DNA of 64,000 bases from Pseudomonas chlororaphis subsp. aurantiaca. GTDB lineage: Bacteria > Pseudomonadota > Gammaproteobacteria > Pseudomonadales > Pseudomonadaceae. The notes beneath the pieces were generated by a model. That model searched no databases, had not been told where the DNA came from, and worked only from the letters and a program-made list of their open reading frames with translations. The stretch is from positions 5,022,001 through 5,086,000 of the forward strand of contig NZ_CP059162.1 of NCBI RefSeq assembly GCF_013466605.1, written 5' to 3'. Position 1 is the stretch's first letter. Each line of letters starts with the position of its first letter. Of the stretch, positions 35,460 through 44,561 are shown one piece after another. Made by a program: the position numbers and the translations under genes.

Positions 35460-36968
35460 TCAGGCGGCCTCGCAGTGTTCAGAGTGGTTCAAAGAAACAT
35501 TCCAGGGTAGCAACTCGCTCACCCGATTGATCGGATGCTCGGCAATGCGCTCCAGTACATGGGTCAAATAGGCTTGTGGGTTCAATCCGTTTAGCTTGGC
35601 CGAACCCACCAGGCTGTAAATCGCAGCCGCTCGTTCTCCGCCGGCATCGGAACCGGCAAACAGGTAATTTTTGCGACCCAATGCGACGGCGCGCAACGCG
35701 CGTTCGGCGGCATTGTTGTCGATTTCGATCCGGCCATCATTGCAGTAGCGCGTCAGCGCCTGCCACCGATTGAGGGCATAGAGGATCGCACTGCCCAATG
35801 CCAATTTTTTTTTCGACAATTGAGTCAGCGTCTGGTTAAGCCATGCGTGCAGTTGCTCCAGCAGCGGACTGGCTCGGCTTTGCCGAACCGCTTTTCGCAG
35901 GTTGGGCGGTTGCCCTCGAATCTCGCTTTCGATGGCATACAGGACCGCAATCCGTTGCAGCGCCTCGGCGGCAAGTGGTGAAGCCAGGTCTTTGTAGACA
36001 TCGTAAAACTTGCGGCGGGCGTGAGCCCAGCACGCGGCTTCCTCAATAGTGCCCGTGGCATACAGCTGAGCAAAACCGGCATAGCCGTCAGCCTGTAAGA
36101 TCCCTCTGAAGCTCTTGAGATGAACGCGGGGATGTTGCCCTTTGCGATCCGGCGAGTAGGCAAACCAGACCGCCGCCGGTGTCGAGTCACCGGCAGATCG
36201 ATCGTCTCGCACGTACGTCCACAGGCGAGCCGTTTTGGTCTTGCCATTGCCCGGCGCAAGCACGCCAATCGGTGTGTCGTCGGCATGGACTTTGTGACCG
36301 CTCATGACGTGATGCTCAAGAGCGTTGATCAGTGGTCGCAGCAACTGACTGCTCTGGCCGACCCAGTCGGCCAGGGTTGAGCGCTCCAGCTCCACGCCCT
36401 CACGGGCGTAGATCTCGGACCGCCGATACAACGGCAAATGATCAACAAACTTCGAGACCAGCACATGTGCCAACAACCCCGGGCCTGCAAGGCCTCGGGC
36501 TATTGGCCGACTCGGTGCCGGCACCTGGGCGATGTGCTCACAGCAGCGGCAAACCCACTTCGGACGGACATGGCGAATGACTTTGAAACGTGCCGGAACG
36601 TACTCCAGCACTTCGGACACATCCTCACCCAAATGGCGAAGCTTCCCACCGCAGCCAGTGCATTGCGACTCGGGCTGATGGACTTGAGTTTCGCGAGGCA
36701 GGTGTTCAGGTAACGGCTTGCGCCGAGAGACGGTGCGAGGTGGCGGTTCGGTTGGGGGTGTCAGTTCAGTCTGGCTGACTTCCAGCTTCTCAAGACTCAA
36801 CTGGAGCTGGTCGATCATGGCGTCCAGTTGCTCGGAGCTGCGACCGAACTGCATACGACGCAGCTTGGCGATCATCATTTTCAAGCGCTCAATCTCTGCC
36901 CGCTGGGCAGAGACCAGGGCCTTCAAGGCTTGAAGATCGTTCGGCAGAGAGTCGGTCACGAGTGTCAT
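35460..36968 (-). CDS. tnpC: IS66-family transposase TnpC
   Basis: 502 residues. An N-terminal coiled coil (LKALVSAQRAEIERLKMMIA), a zinc-binding CTGCGGKL and CRCCEH stretch, a DDE core with KVHADDTPIGV, LQADGYAGF and CWAHARRKFYDV, and the C-terminal IDNNAAERALR all match IS66 TnpC. It appears intact and is downstream of tnpB. Confidence 0.95.
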   Translation of the reverse strand: MTLVTDSLPNDLQALKALVSAQRAEIERLKMMIAKLRRMQFGRSSEQLDAMIDQLQLSLEKLEVSQTELTPPTEPPPRTVSRRKPLPEHLPRETQVHQPESQCTGCGGKLRHLGEDVSEVLEYVPARFKVIRHVRPKWVCRCCEHIAQVPAPSRPIARGLAGPGLLAHVLVSKFVDHLPLYRRSEIYAREGVELERSTLADWVGQSSQLLRPLINALEHHVMSGHKVHADDTPIGVLAPGNGKTKTARLWTYVRDDRSAGDSTPAAVWFAYSPDRKGQHPRVHLKSFRGILQADGYAGFAQLYATGTIEEAACWAHARRKFYDVYKDLASPLAAEALQRIAVLYAIESEIRGQPPNLRKAVRQSRASPLLEQLHAWLNQTLTQLSKKKLALGSAILYALNRWQALTRYCNDGRIEIDNNAAERALRAVALGRKNYLFAGSDAGGERAAAIYSLVGSAKLNGLNPQAYLTHVLERIAEHPINRVSELLPWNVSLNHSEHCEAA

Positions 36969-37005
36969 GATCGAATATTACTGGGGATTTTTTCAGCGCG
37001 GCAAG

Positions 37006-37350
37006 TCAGACCGCGAGGACGGGTGCTGTACGAATTGGCCTGCGCCAATCAATGCCCTCCAATAGCATCGACAACTGCGCGGTCGTCAGCGACACGCTGC
37101 CGCTGGTTGCTTGCGGCCAGACAAAGCGCCCTTGTTCCAGCCGTTTGCAAAACAGGCACAGGCCGTCGCCATCCCACCACAACAGCTTGATCCGGTCACC
37201 GCGCCGTCCGCGAAAGGCGAAGATCTGACCGGAGAAGGGATCGGCTTCCAGTTGAGTTTGCACCAAGGCCGCCAATCCATCGAAGCCACGGCGCATGTCC
37301 GTGACGCCGGCGGCGATCCAGATACGGGTTCCAGCGGGCGGGGCAATCAT
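37006..37350 (-). CDS. tnpB: IS66-family accessory protein TnpB
   Basis: 114 residues with the IS66 Orf2 signature VTDMRRGFDGLAALVQ, FAFRGRRGDRIKLLWWDGDG and CLFCKRLEQGRFVWP. It overlaps tnpA by 4 bases. Confidence 0.95.
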   Translation of the reverse strand: MIAPPAGTRIWIAAGVTDMRRGFDGLAALVQTQLEADPFSGQIFAFRGRRGDRIKLLWWDGDGLCLFCKRLEQGRFVWPQATSGSVSLTTAQLSMLLEGIDWRRPIRTAPVLAV

Positions 37351-37739
37351 CGCAATAACTGCTGCAAGACGAATTGCAGCGTCTGCGGATCGGGTGCGCC
37401 TGTGATACGCAGCTTGGCTTTTCCTACCTCAACTGCGATCTCGGAATGACACTCTGCCTGTGGCTGGACGACTTGCGGCAGATCCATTGGCGCCTCGATC
37501 ACCTGGACGGGCAAAAGCGTTGTGCTCTGGCTGACGGCACCGAATAACCCTTCCTGATATTGATGCCGCCAGCGAAAAACCAGGTTGGCATTGACGTCAT
37601 GTTCGCGAGCGATCAACGACACCGAAGCTCCTGGCTGGAAGGTGGCTTCGACGACTTGGCGTTTAAAGTCCAACGGAAAGTTGGGGCGGCGACCGGCTCG
37701 ACGGGCTGGGGTAACGGTATCCAAGATAGTGGACACCAT
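37347..37739 (-). CDS. tnpA: IS66-family accessory protein TnpA
   Basis: 130 residues with a helix-turn-helix (DFKRQVVEATFQPGASVSLI, then HDVNANLVFRWRHQY). The start codon at 37737-37739 lies inside the loop of a 15-bp perfect inverted repeat (37721-37758), which may limit its translation. Confidence 0.92.
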   Translation of the reverse strand: MVSTILDTVTPARRAGRRPNFPLDFKRQVVEATFQPGASVSLIAREHDVNANLVFRWRHQYQEGLFGAVSQSTTLLPVQVIEAPMDLPQVVQPQAECHSEIAVEVGKAKLRITGAPDPQTLQFVLQQLLR

Positions 37740-37758
37740 TTTTTGTCCACTATCTTGG
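37721..37758. repeat. 15-bp perfect inverted repeat over the tnpA start
   Basis: CCAAGATAGTGGACA (37721-37735) and TGTCCACTATCTTGG (37744-37758) are separated by eight bases. It marks the junction of IS66 with the IS481 remnant. Confidence 0.85.
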
Positions 37759-37812
37759 CCAATTTGGAGGGCTGTCAGGAGAGGGTGCTGGCCGGACGGT
37801 TACGAAGAAGAG

Positions 37813-38463
37813 ATGGTGGTTGAGTTCCGTCGACGGACAATGCTGCCTTTGGACGACATGCTGGGGCATCTTCATGAGTGCCTTCCCCAGTTGAGCCGCA
37901 GCGCCTTGCATCGCTGCCTAGTACGTCACGGAATCAGCCTAATCCCCAAGAACACCAACGCAGCCAAGCGCGGCAAGTTCACCTATGTCGCATTTTTCGA
38001 TGCCGCAACGAAACGCAACGGCGCAACATTTTTGCGTCAGGCTATTGAAGCATTTCCGTACCGGATCCATACCGTCCTGACTGACAACGGCGTAGCGTTT
38101 ACCGAGCTGCCAAGGCATCGAGGCGGCGCCACCAATCGCTTTGGGGGACACATCTTTGATCGTGTTTGCTACGAGCACAACATCAAACACTGCCTAACCA
38201 AGCCTTATCATCCTTGGACCAACGGCCAAGTCGAACGAATGAATCGAACGATAAAAGAGGCGACGGTCAAGGTGTTCCACTACCCCGATTTTGATGCTCT
38301 GAAGGCCCACGTATTGGCTTTCGTGATGGCCTACAACTTCGCTAGGTATTTAAAGGCCTTGCGATGGCGCACGCCCTTCAAGGTGATCTGTGAGGCCTGG
38401 ACTCAAAATCCAGACCGTTTCACAATTAATCCGCACCATCTCATTCCGGGACCGAACACCTAG
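37813..38463 (+). pseudogene. IS481-family transposase remnant
   Basis: Reads VEFRRRTMLPLDDMLGHLHE, then HRCLVRHGISLIP, VLTDNGVAFTE and KPYHPWTNGQVERMNRTIKE, the C-terminal DDE half of IS481. The N terminus is cut by IS66, and an internal stretch around the first catalytic Asp is missing (KRGKF joined to TYVAFFDA). Confidence 0.85.
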
Positions 38464-38615
38464 TTTGCATCAATGTGCAAAAATTAAAGGGCGTTAAGCA
38501 TAACCATTTAATTATGCTCAATGAATACAGGGCTGCTCACCTAGCCCCTACTCACGCAATACAAGATGATGGTTGCTGAAGACAAGAACAACATACTGAA
38601 CGAGGTACAGTCATC

Positions 38616-41501
38616 ATGACCACCATCACCGACGTCGCTACCGCGCAACGCTGTCTGGGTACACCGACCCTGTCGGTGGTCGATAACCGAGGGCTGTTGG
38701 TGCGTACCGTCCAGTACAACCGCACCACTGCCGAGGAGCCACTGGACGAACTGATCAGTCAACAGACCTATTCCGTGCTGGGCCACCTGAGCAGCAGCAT
38801 CGACCCGCGGTTGTTGGCCGAACAACAGCTTGATTCCTCAGTGCCGCCCAACATTCGTTATGTCTCATCACTGTCCGGCCAACAGCTCAAGCTCCAGAGC
38901 CAGGACGCCGGCGAACGGCTGGCGCTGTATGACAGCGAAGGTGGTGTTGTCTGGCAACAGGATGCTCGGGTTCAGCAACTCACCCGCACCTTTGACCCCT
39001 TGCATCGCTTGACCTCGATCATTGAGCTTGCCGAGGGCACCCGTCGGGTCAGCGAACGCTTGATCTACGCCGATTCCAGCACATCGACCGACGCCAATCT
39101 ATGTGGACAGTTACTGCAAGCCTACTCCCCCGCCGGCATGGCCCTCACCGATGCCTATAGCATCACTGGCCAGTTGCTGAGGAGCGAGCAGCAGTTCCTG
39201 CAGGACGAGATCTTGCACAGTGACTGGGCGGGCAGCGATCCGAGCGTTTGGAATGCCGCCTTAACCCCCGAGACGTTTACCGCCCGCTGGGCCTACGATG
39301 CCTTGGCCCAAGCAGTACAGACCCTCGATGCCAAAGGCAACCAGCAGCATTGCCGCTTCAATATCGCCGGCCAGCTGGCAACCAGCGAACTGCTGTTGGC
39401 CGGGCAGACCACCCCGAAGGCGGTTTTGCAGGCGATCGACTACAGCGCCGCCGGCCAGGTGCTGCATGAAGAGGCCGGCAATGGCGTGGTCACTGACTAT
39501 GTCTACGAACTACAGACACAACGGTTGTCCAGCCTGACCACCATCCGACCGGCGCAGAGAGGGCGAGCCACTGTACTGCAAGCACTGACCTACCAGTACG
39601 ACCCGGTCGGCAATCTGCTGGCGATCAACAATGCTGCCAAGGCCATCCGTTACACCCGCAACCAACAGGTCGCCCCGCTCAGTCGGTACCAGTACGACGC
39701 GTTGTATCAGTTATGCCAGGCCGGTGGCCGGGAAAATGCCAATGCCGGCCAGCAAACCCAAGCCTTGCCCCTGGCTATCGTACCGCTCTGGCAAGAGATG
39801 GGTGAACTGACCAATTACACCCGAACCTATACCTATGACCGCGGCAACAACCTCACCGCGATTCAGCATGTCGGCCTGCATCCCTATACCCAGCAGATGG
39901 TAGTGGCCACTACCTCCAACCGTGCCGTTCAGCAGACGGTCGGCCTCACGCCGCAGGATGTGGATGGCTTTTTTGATGCCTGCGGCAACCTGCTGCAACT
40001 GACGCCAGGCCAACCACTGAGCTGGGACAGCCGCAACCAGCTGCTGCGCACCACCCAGGTGGTGCGCAACGGATCCGATGATGATTGCGAAGTGTACTGG
40101 TACGACAGTCAGGGGCAGCGGGCCACCAAGCTGGGTATGGCCCTGACCAGCGGCACCACGCAGGCTAAACGGGTGCGTTATCTGCCTGGGCTGGAATTAC
40201 GCCAGACCGAACAGACACCAAGCGAAGGTGGCAGCACCAGCGTCACCGAAACCCTACAAGTGATTCAGTTCGCCGCAGCTGGGCGACAGGCATTGCGGGT
40301 GTTGCATTGGGAACAGGGTAAACCGGTTGAGATCGAAAACGACCAGTGTCGCTACAGCCTGGGCGATCAAATCGGCTCCTCATTGCTCGAGCTGGACCAG
40401 CAAGCCGATATTCTGACCAGGGAAGAGTACTTCCCCTTCGGCGGTACGGCGGTGTGGTCAGCGCGTAATGAGACGGAAACCCGGTACAAGTATGTGCGGT
40501 ATTCGGGCAAGGAGCGGGATGCGACCGGGCTGTACTATTACGGTTTCCGTTATTACGCGCCGTGGCTGGGGCGCTGGTTGAATCCGGACCCGGCGGGGAC
40601 CGTCGATGGGTTGAATCTATTTTGCATGGCAGGTAATAACCCGATCACCAGAAAGGATATTACTGGACTAATGTTTAGATCAAATAATGAAAAAAACACC
40701 CCAACCTCATCAGGCAAAGGTTTTTTTGCAGCTAAATTCAGCAACTGGATTAATGACTCAAAAGCACCTACAGCAAATCCAGCCTCTAAATCCAACAGCA
40801 TTGAAAGTGCCAGCACCAACAAAACAATTGCAGTCAATCGATTTAATCAATTCTTGGAACTTTTGCAACTTCAGAAACCCCCTTCGGCCTCAGCCTCTAC
40901 AGCCACCCCTGTAGCTTCCGAACTGCATAGATTCTCCGCAAAGAACTTCGGCGACTATGAGTACTCCCCTACATTAAAACAACATGGCGCAGTAAAGCTA
41001 TTAAGTAACAAAGCCGATGGCAACTGCTTGCTGTACGCCCTGGCGGGTCGAGACTTGAGCTTCGAAGAAATTATCGAGCTCAGAGAAGACATTGCAAAAC
41101 AGGTTGGCATATCAAGAGCAGGGCGCGATGTGTCCAGCCTCGAAATCTACAGCAGCCTAGTACCAACCATACCCAATACTTTGGCGTTAATTGAAGGATT
41201 GGATAAAGTTTCTGTCGAAACGCTGCAGGCTATGATTAAAGTCCCTGGGATATACGCAGGAGACACAGAAATTCATGGGTACACCAAAATTCCTGGAAAT
41301 CCGAAAAGTTTCGTTGTAATGACAGAAGAGGAAAACAAAAACTTGGAAATTAGAATGTTTTCAAACAACACCACCTGTACACTCTACAATGGCCTCAAGG
41401 CAGAAGCTACTAGTACGATAAATGAAATACGTAGACAAGAACTTCCTATGGTTTACCTCACCGGCTCGGGCCCCGGAGCGCACTGGCAACGGGCATTTTA
41501 A
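38616..41501 (+). CDS. tccC: TccC-type insecticidal toxin complex C component (RHS repeat) with OTU-like C terminus
   Basis: 961 residues. Residues 1-685 are the conserved TcC/RHS shell: an N terminus like TccC (TPTLSVVDNRGLLVRTVQYN), YD repeats, and the core end YYYGFRYYAPWLGRWLNPDP then NNPITRKDITGL. Self-cleavage is expected after L685, as in other TcC proteins, releasing residues 686-961. That part is AT-rich and variable. It contains DGNCLLYAL (C804) and ends GAHWQRAF (H956), resembling the Cys and His boxes of OTU-fold cysteine proteases/deubiquitinases. No TcA or TcB gene is in the window. The ribosome site is GAGG, 10 bases before ATG. Confidence 0.9.
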   Translation: MTTITDVATAQRCLGTPTLSVVDNRGLLVRTVQYNRTTAEEPLDELISQQTYSVLGHLSSSIDPRLLAEQQLDSSVPPNIRYVSSLSGQQLKLQSQDAGERLALYDSEGGVVWQQDARVQQLTRTFDPLHRLTSIIELAEGTRRVSERLIYADSSTSTDANLCGQLLQAYSPAGMALTDAYSITGQLLRSEQQFLQDEILHSDWAGSDPSVWNAALTPETFTARWAYDALAQAVQTLDAKGNQQHCRFNIAGQLATSELLLAGQTTPKAVLQAIDYSAAGQVLHEEAGNGVVTDYVYELQTQRLSSLTTIRPAQRGRATVLQALTYQYDPVGNLLAINNAAKAIRYTRNQQVAPLSRYQYDALYQLCQAGGRENANAGQQTQALPLAIVPLWQEMGELTNYTRTYTYDRGNNLTAIQHVGLHPYTQQMVVATTSNRAVQQTVGLTPQDVDGFFDACGNLLQLTPGQPLSWDSRNQLLRTTQVVRNGSDDDCEVYWYDSQGQRATKLGMALTSGTTQAKRVRYLPGLELRQTEQTPSEGGSTSVTETLQVIQFAAAGRQALRVLHWEQGKPVEIENDQCRYSLGDQIGSSLLELDQQADILTREEYFPFGGTAVWSARNETETRYKYVRYSGKERDATGLYYYGFRYYAPWLGRWLNPDPAGTVDGLNLFCMAGNNPITRKDITGLMFRSNNEKNTPTSSGKGFFAAKFSNWINDSKAPTANPASKSNSIESASTNKTIAVNRFNQFLELLQLQKPPSASASTATPVASELHRFSAKNFGDYEYSPTLKQHGAVKLLSNKADGNCLLYALAGRDLSFEEIIELREDIAKQVGISRAGRDVSSLEIYSSLVPTIPNTLALIEGLDKVSVETLQAMIKVPGIYAGDTEIHGYTKIPGNPKSFVVMTEEENKNLEIRMFSNNTTCTLYNGLKAEATSTINEIRRQELPMVYLTGSGPGAHWQRAF

Positions 41502-41624
41502 TATTGGCACGCTGGCGTTCGGTGACGCCTAGCCCCAACAAGTGCCGTTACTACCGAAGCAGCGCAACTGTCTGGACTTGCCGCTGGCAACTTAATGACC
41601 AACGGATACTTGCAGAAAGCCTCA
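41502..41624. other. short intergenic DNA between tccC and the IS3 tail
   Basis: About 120 bases with no gene or clear terminator. It is the original downstream flank of tccC up to the IS3 right end. Confidence 0.5.
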
Positions 41625-41748
41625 GGGGGGCGGCAAAAAACTTGGACTGGTTATGCTGCGAGGCCCAGGCTCTCACGATACTCAATGGGACTGAGAGCGC
41701 CGAGGGGAATCTTGATCCGTTTCTCGTTGTACCAGCGAATGTATGAAT
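41625..41748 (-). mobile_element. 3' end of the split IS3-family element, inverted
   Basis: Minus-strand reading gives DSYIRWYNEKRIKIPLG, then SPIEYRESLGLAA and a stop (41651-41653), the missing tail of OrfB at 31021-31776. The terminal repeat is at 41625-41650. CTAG at 41749-41752 joins it in frame to the other half. Confidence 0.9.
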
Positions 41749-41841
41749 CTAGGCTCTGTACGAAATCAGCTGAAACTCATTTGAACCCCATATGCGTCGG
41801 GATTCATTAGAGTCCGCGCCCATCAAAGGCAGGAGCCCACG

Positions 41842-42680
41842 ATGGCCAAACAGTACGAGCTCCCCGACGCAGTCTGGGATTTGGTTGCGGACATTATCAA
41901 TGAACCGCGCCGTAGCGAGCGACCGCGAACGGATGATCGCCTGATGCTCAACGGTGAACTTTGGGTGCTCTGCTCCGGCGCCGCCTGGCGCGACATACCT
42001 GAGCGTTTCGGCCCCTGGTCAACGGTCTATCAACGTTTTCGTGATTGGCGCAATCGTGGAACGTTTGACCAAATGCTCAAGCGGCTTCATATCAAGCTCA
42101 ACGAGCAAGGGTTGATTGATCTGGAGACCTGGATGATTGACTCCACCGCAGTACGCGCAACCCGGGCCTCTTCTGGTGCTGGGAAAAAAGGGGGCCTGAA
42201 GAAGCGCAGGATCACGCGCTCGGGCGCAGCCGGGGTGGCCTGACGACCAAGATCCACATGCTGTGCGACGCGAATGGTGTGCCACTGAAATTTCTGTTGT
42301 CGGGCGGGCAAGCCAGCGACATCGCTTATGCCCAGCCGTTGCTGGATGAGGCACACATCCCAAGTTTGCGCGGTCGTCCCCGCAAACGCTGTCGCTGATT
42401 GTTGGCAGATAAAGGCTATGACGCTGAGGCTCTGCGTCGTTACTGCGACCGGTATCGGATGCAGCCGGTGATCCCTCTGCGCAGCATGAAGCGCAAGCCC
42501 AAACCGGGGTTGCCGGGACTGCTTGATCGTCCCAAGTACCGCCAGCGCAATATCATCGAGCGTATGTTCGGCTGGCTGAAGGATAACCGCCGCATCGTTA
42601 CGCACTTCGACAAGCTGGCGAAAAGTTATGCGGCGATGGTCTCGCTGGCCTGCGCCATGCGGTGTTTACGACATTACTAA
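41842..42680 (+). pseudogene. IS5-family (IS427-like) transposase with frameshift and nonsense codon
   Basis: The first frame (MAKQYELPDAVWDLVADI) runs to a stop at 42243. The second frame ([20 protein letters not shown]) ends at TGA 42396-42398, and the third part (LADKGYDAEALRRYC to CAMRCLRHY) ends at 42680. The first shift may be the programmed frameshift of this IS group; the TGA is a true defect shared with copy B. Confidence 0.88.
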
Positions 42681-42752
42681 TGAGATGGTCACCTCCACAC
42701 CCCTGCGAGGGCTACGCTTTCGCAGGGTGTTTTACTTTCGGAGGCCATCATC

Positions 42753-43367
42753 ATGAGCGAATCAGCACTGATCGGTATCGATCTCGGCAAACACAGTTTC
42801 CACCTGCATGGGCAGGACAAATCGGGCCGGGAAGTGTTTCGCAAGAAGTGCTCGCGTCCGCAGATGATGAGGCTCTTCGGCAACCTGCCGGCCTGTACCG
42901 TGGTGATGGAAGCCTGTGCCGGCGCGCATTTTGTCGCTCGCCAACTGATGGCCATGGGCATGAGGCCAAACTGATTTCCCCGCAGTTCGTTCGACCTTTC
43001 GTCAAAGGCAACAAAAACGATTTCGTCGATGCCGAGGCCATCTGCGAGGCCGCCTCGCGCCCATCGATGCGCTTTGTTCCTGCTAAAACTGAGGCACAAC
43101 AAATCCTTTCAGTTCTGCATCGTCTGCGCGAGTCGCTGGTACGTGACCGCACCAAAACCGCCAATCAGATGCACGGCTTCTTGCTGGAGTTCGGCATCAG
43201 CCTACCCAAGGGTTTGGCGATCATGAAACGTTTGGCGAGTATCTTGGCCGAGCATGAGTTGCCGGTTCGGCTCACCGTGCTGTTGCAACGACTGCACGCT
43301 CACTTCGTTTACCTGGATGAGCAGATCAAGGAGCTGGATAAAGAACTGGCCGGCCAATTGGCCGATT
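42753..43367 (+). pseudogene. IS110/IS1111-family transposase, frameshifted and 3'-truncated
   Basis: Starts MSESALIGIDLGKHSFHLHG and shifts frame at about 42960 (MAMG then HEAKLISPQFVRPF). It stops being IS110 at ELAGQLAD, where the IS5 terminal repeat follows. Confidence 0.88.
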
Positions 43368-43536
43368 TTCGTACAGTGCCTAGGAAATGCCCTCTAACAA
43401 TTTTTCACTCAACTCTCATACCAACTTTGGCTATAAATGTGGGCAATTGCTTCAAGACGTTATTAAGCTCCGCCTACTACAAGAGACTGACTATACTGTG
43501 CTGAAAAACTCCGGATCGAATGCAGGCAAGGGGCCC

Positions 43537-44481
43537 ATGCCCAGCGTCCTGTCTCCTGCAAGACCCAACACGCCGCCCGCGGGTCAAAAACGCAGGATCA
43601 GCAAGGTTTTTCCACCGATCGAAAGCTCCCAGGCGTCTTCACCAAGCACATTGGTACTGCCCCCTCGAATAGCGCCCGCCATCGCCCCAAAACCCGTGCC
43701 GTTTTCAGTCCCCAGGACCTGCTCGGCGTGCGGAACATATCATCAAGGCCCCTGCACGACTCCCCGACTTAGTGACGCATCTTCTTCGCCAAAAGCGGTT
43801 TCAGCGCAGGAAATGTATGAACGGCACCAGGCGAACTATCAGCCACAGGACCGGACTCAGCCGTTCGAAATCATGCATTCGGTCATGGATGGCAACCTGA
43901 AGTTCAGTAACCAGAAGGCGACCGATGCCGAGCTTTTAAAAGTTGCAGACAAGAAGTTCACCCTCCGCCACTACACCAGATCAAAAGACGGCCTCCCACC
44001 GTTCAGCACTATTTCTTCGAACTTTGAACTGGTGCACCGCAAAATCAAAACATTGCAAAGAACCCGAGACAGTAATACCAACCAGGATGACTGGGTGCGC
44101 CTGGGCAATACGGCGTTTACCTTCTTTCTCTTGGCAATCGACGGCGAGGTAGCAAACCGGAAGTTCCTCGCAGGTGCAACGCATTACGCGGAAATTGATC
44201 CGGACAACCTCGAACAAATGACGGCGGCAGGTCTGGAAAATGCGGAGCTTTTTGCCTCGCCAGACTTGCTGCACACCAAGGATTTGTCGAGTGCCAAAGC
44301 TATCAAAGGCCCGCTGAAAGACCTCAAGGCGCTGATGCTCGCAAGCTCCGGACTCAAACCTATCAGCTTGGGTCGAACATCTGCTCCAGGCCTGCTCAAA
44401 GCTATCGACGATCAATTCTCTGGCACTTTGGAAGTGAAACTGCCAGGCTCGGTAATCGTTACTCAATGGCACAGGATCTAG
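43537..44481 (+). CDS. effector-like protein of unknown function with a CCHC cluster
   Basis: 314 residues if started at 43537 behind AAGGGG. The frame is open back to 43387, right after the IS5 end, and a TATACT box near 43491 supports the later start. Residues 1-60 are Ser/Pro-rich and look disordered. CSACGTYHQGPC is a C-x2-C-x3-H-x3-C zinc-knuckle-like cluster. The C-terminal half holds FTLRHYTRSKDG, which recalls the first motif of HYD/HYE-type toxin ADP-ribosyltransferases, and ends GTLEVKLPGSVIVTQW. I do not recognise the family. A secreted effector or toxin is inferred from layout and its place beside tccC. Confidence 0.6.
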   Translation: MPSVLSPARPNTPPAGQKRRISKVFPPIESSQASSPSTLVLPPRIAPAIAPKPVPFSVPRTCSACGTYHQGPCTTPRLSDASSSPKAVSAQEMYERHQANYQPQDRTQPFEIMHSVMDGNLKFSNQKATDAELLKVADKKFTLRHYTRSKDGLPPFSTISSNFELVHRKIKTLQRTRDSNTNQDDWVRLGNTAFTFFLLAIDGEVANRKFLAGATHYAEIDPDNLEQMTAAGLENAELFASPDLLHTKDLSSAKAIKGPLKDLKALMLASSGLKPISLGRTSAPGLLKAIDDQFSGTLEVKLPGSVIVTQWHRI

Positions 44482-44561
44482 TTTTTGTGGTGTTTCCAAG
44501 TGCCGTAGAAAATCTGGTCTAGTCTCTGTAGAAACCAACTCATCAAGAACTGTGTATCTAC

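Larger units (their letters stand above)
41749..43384 (+). mobile_element. IS5/IS110 composite (copy C)
   Basis: Starts CTAGGCTCTGTACGAAATC (41749) and ends TTTCGTACAGTGCCTAG (43384). Inside are the IS5 transposase and, from about 42682, the 5' part of an IS110-type element whose 3' part is deleted up to the IS5 terminal repeat. Confidence 0.85.
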
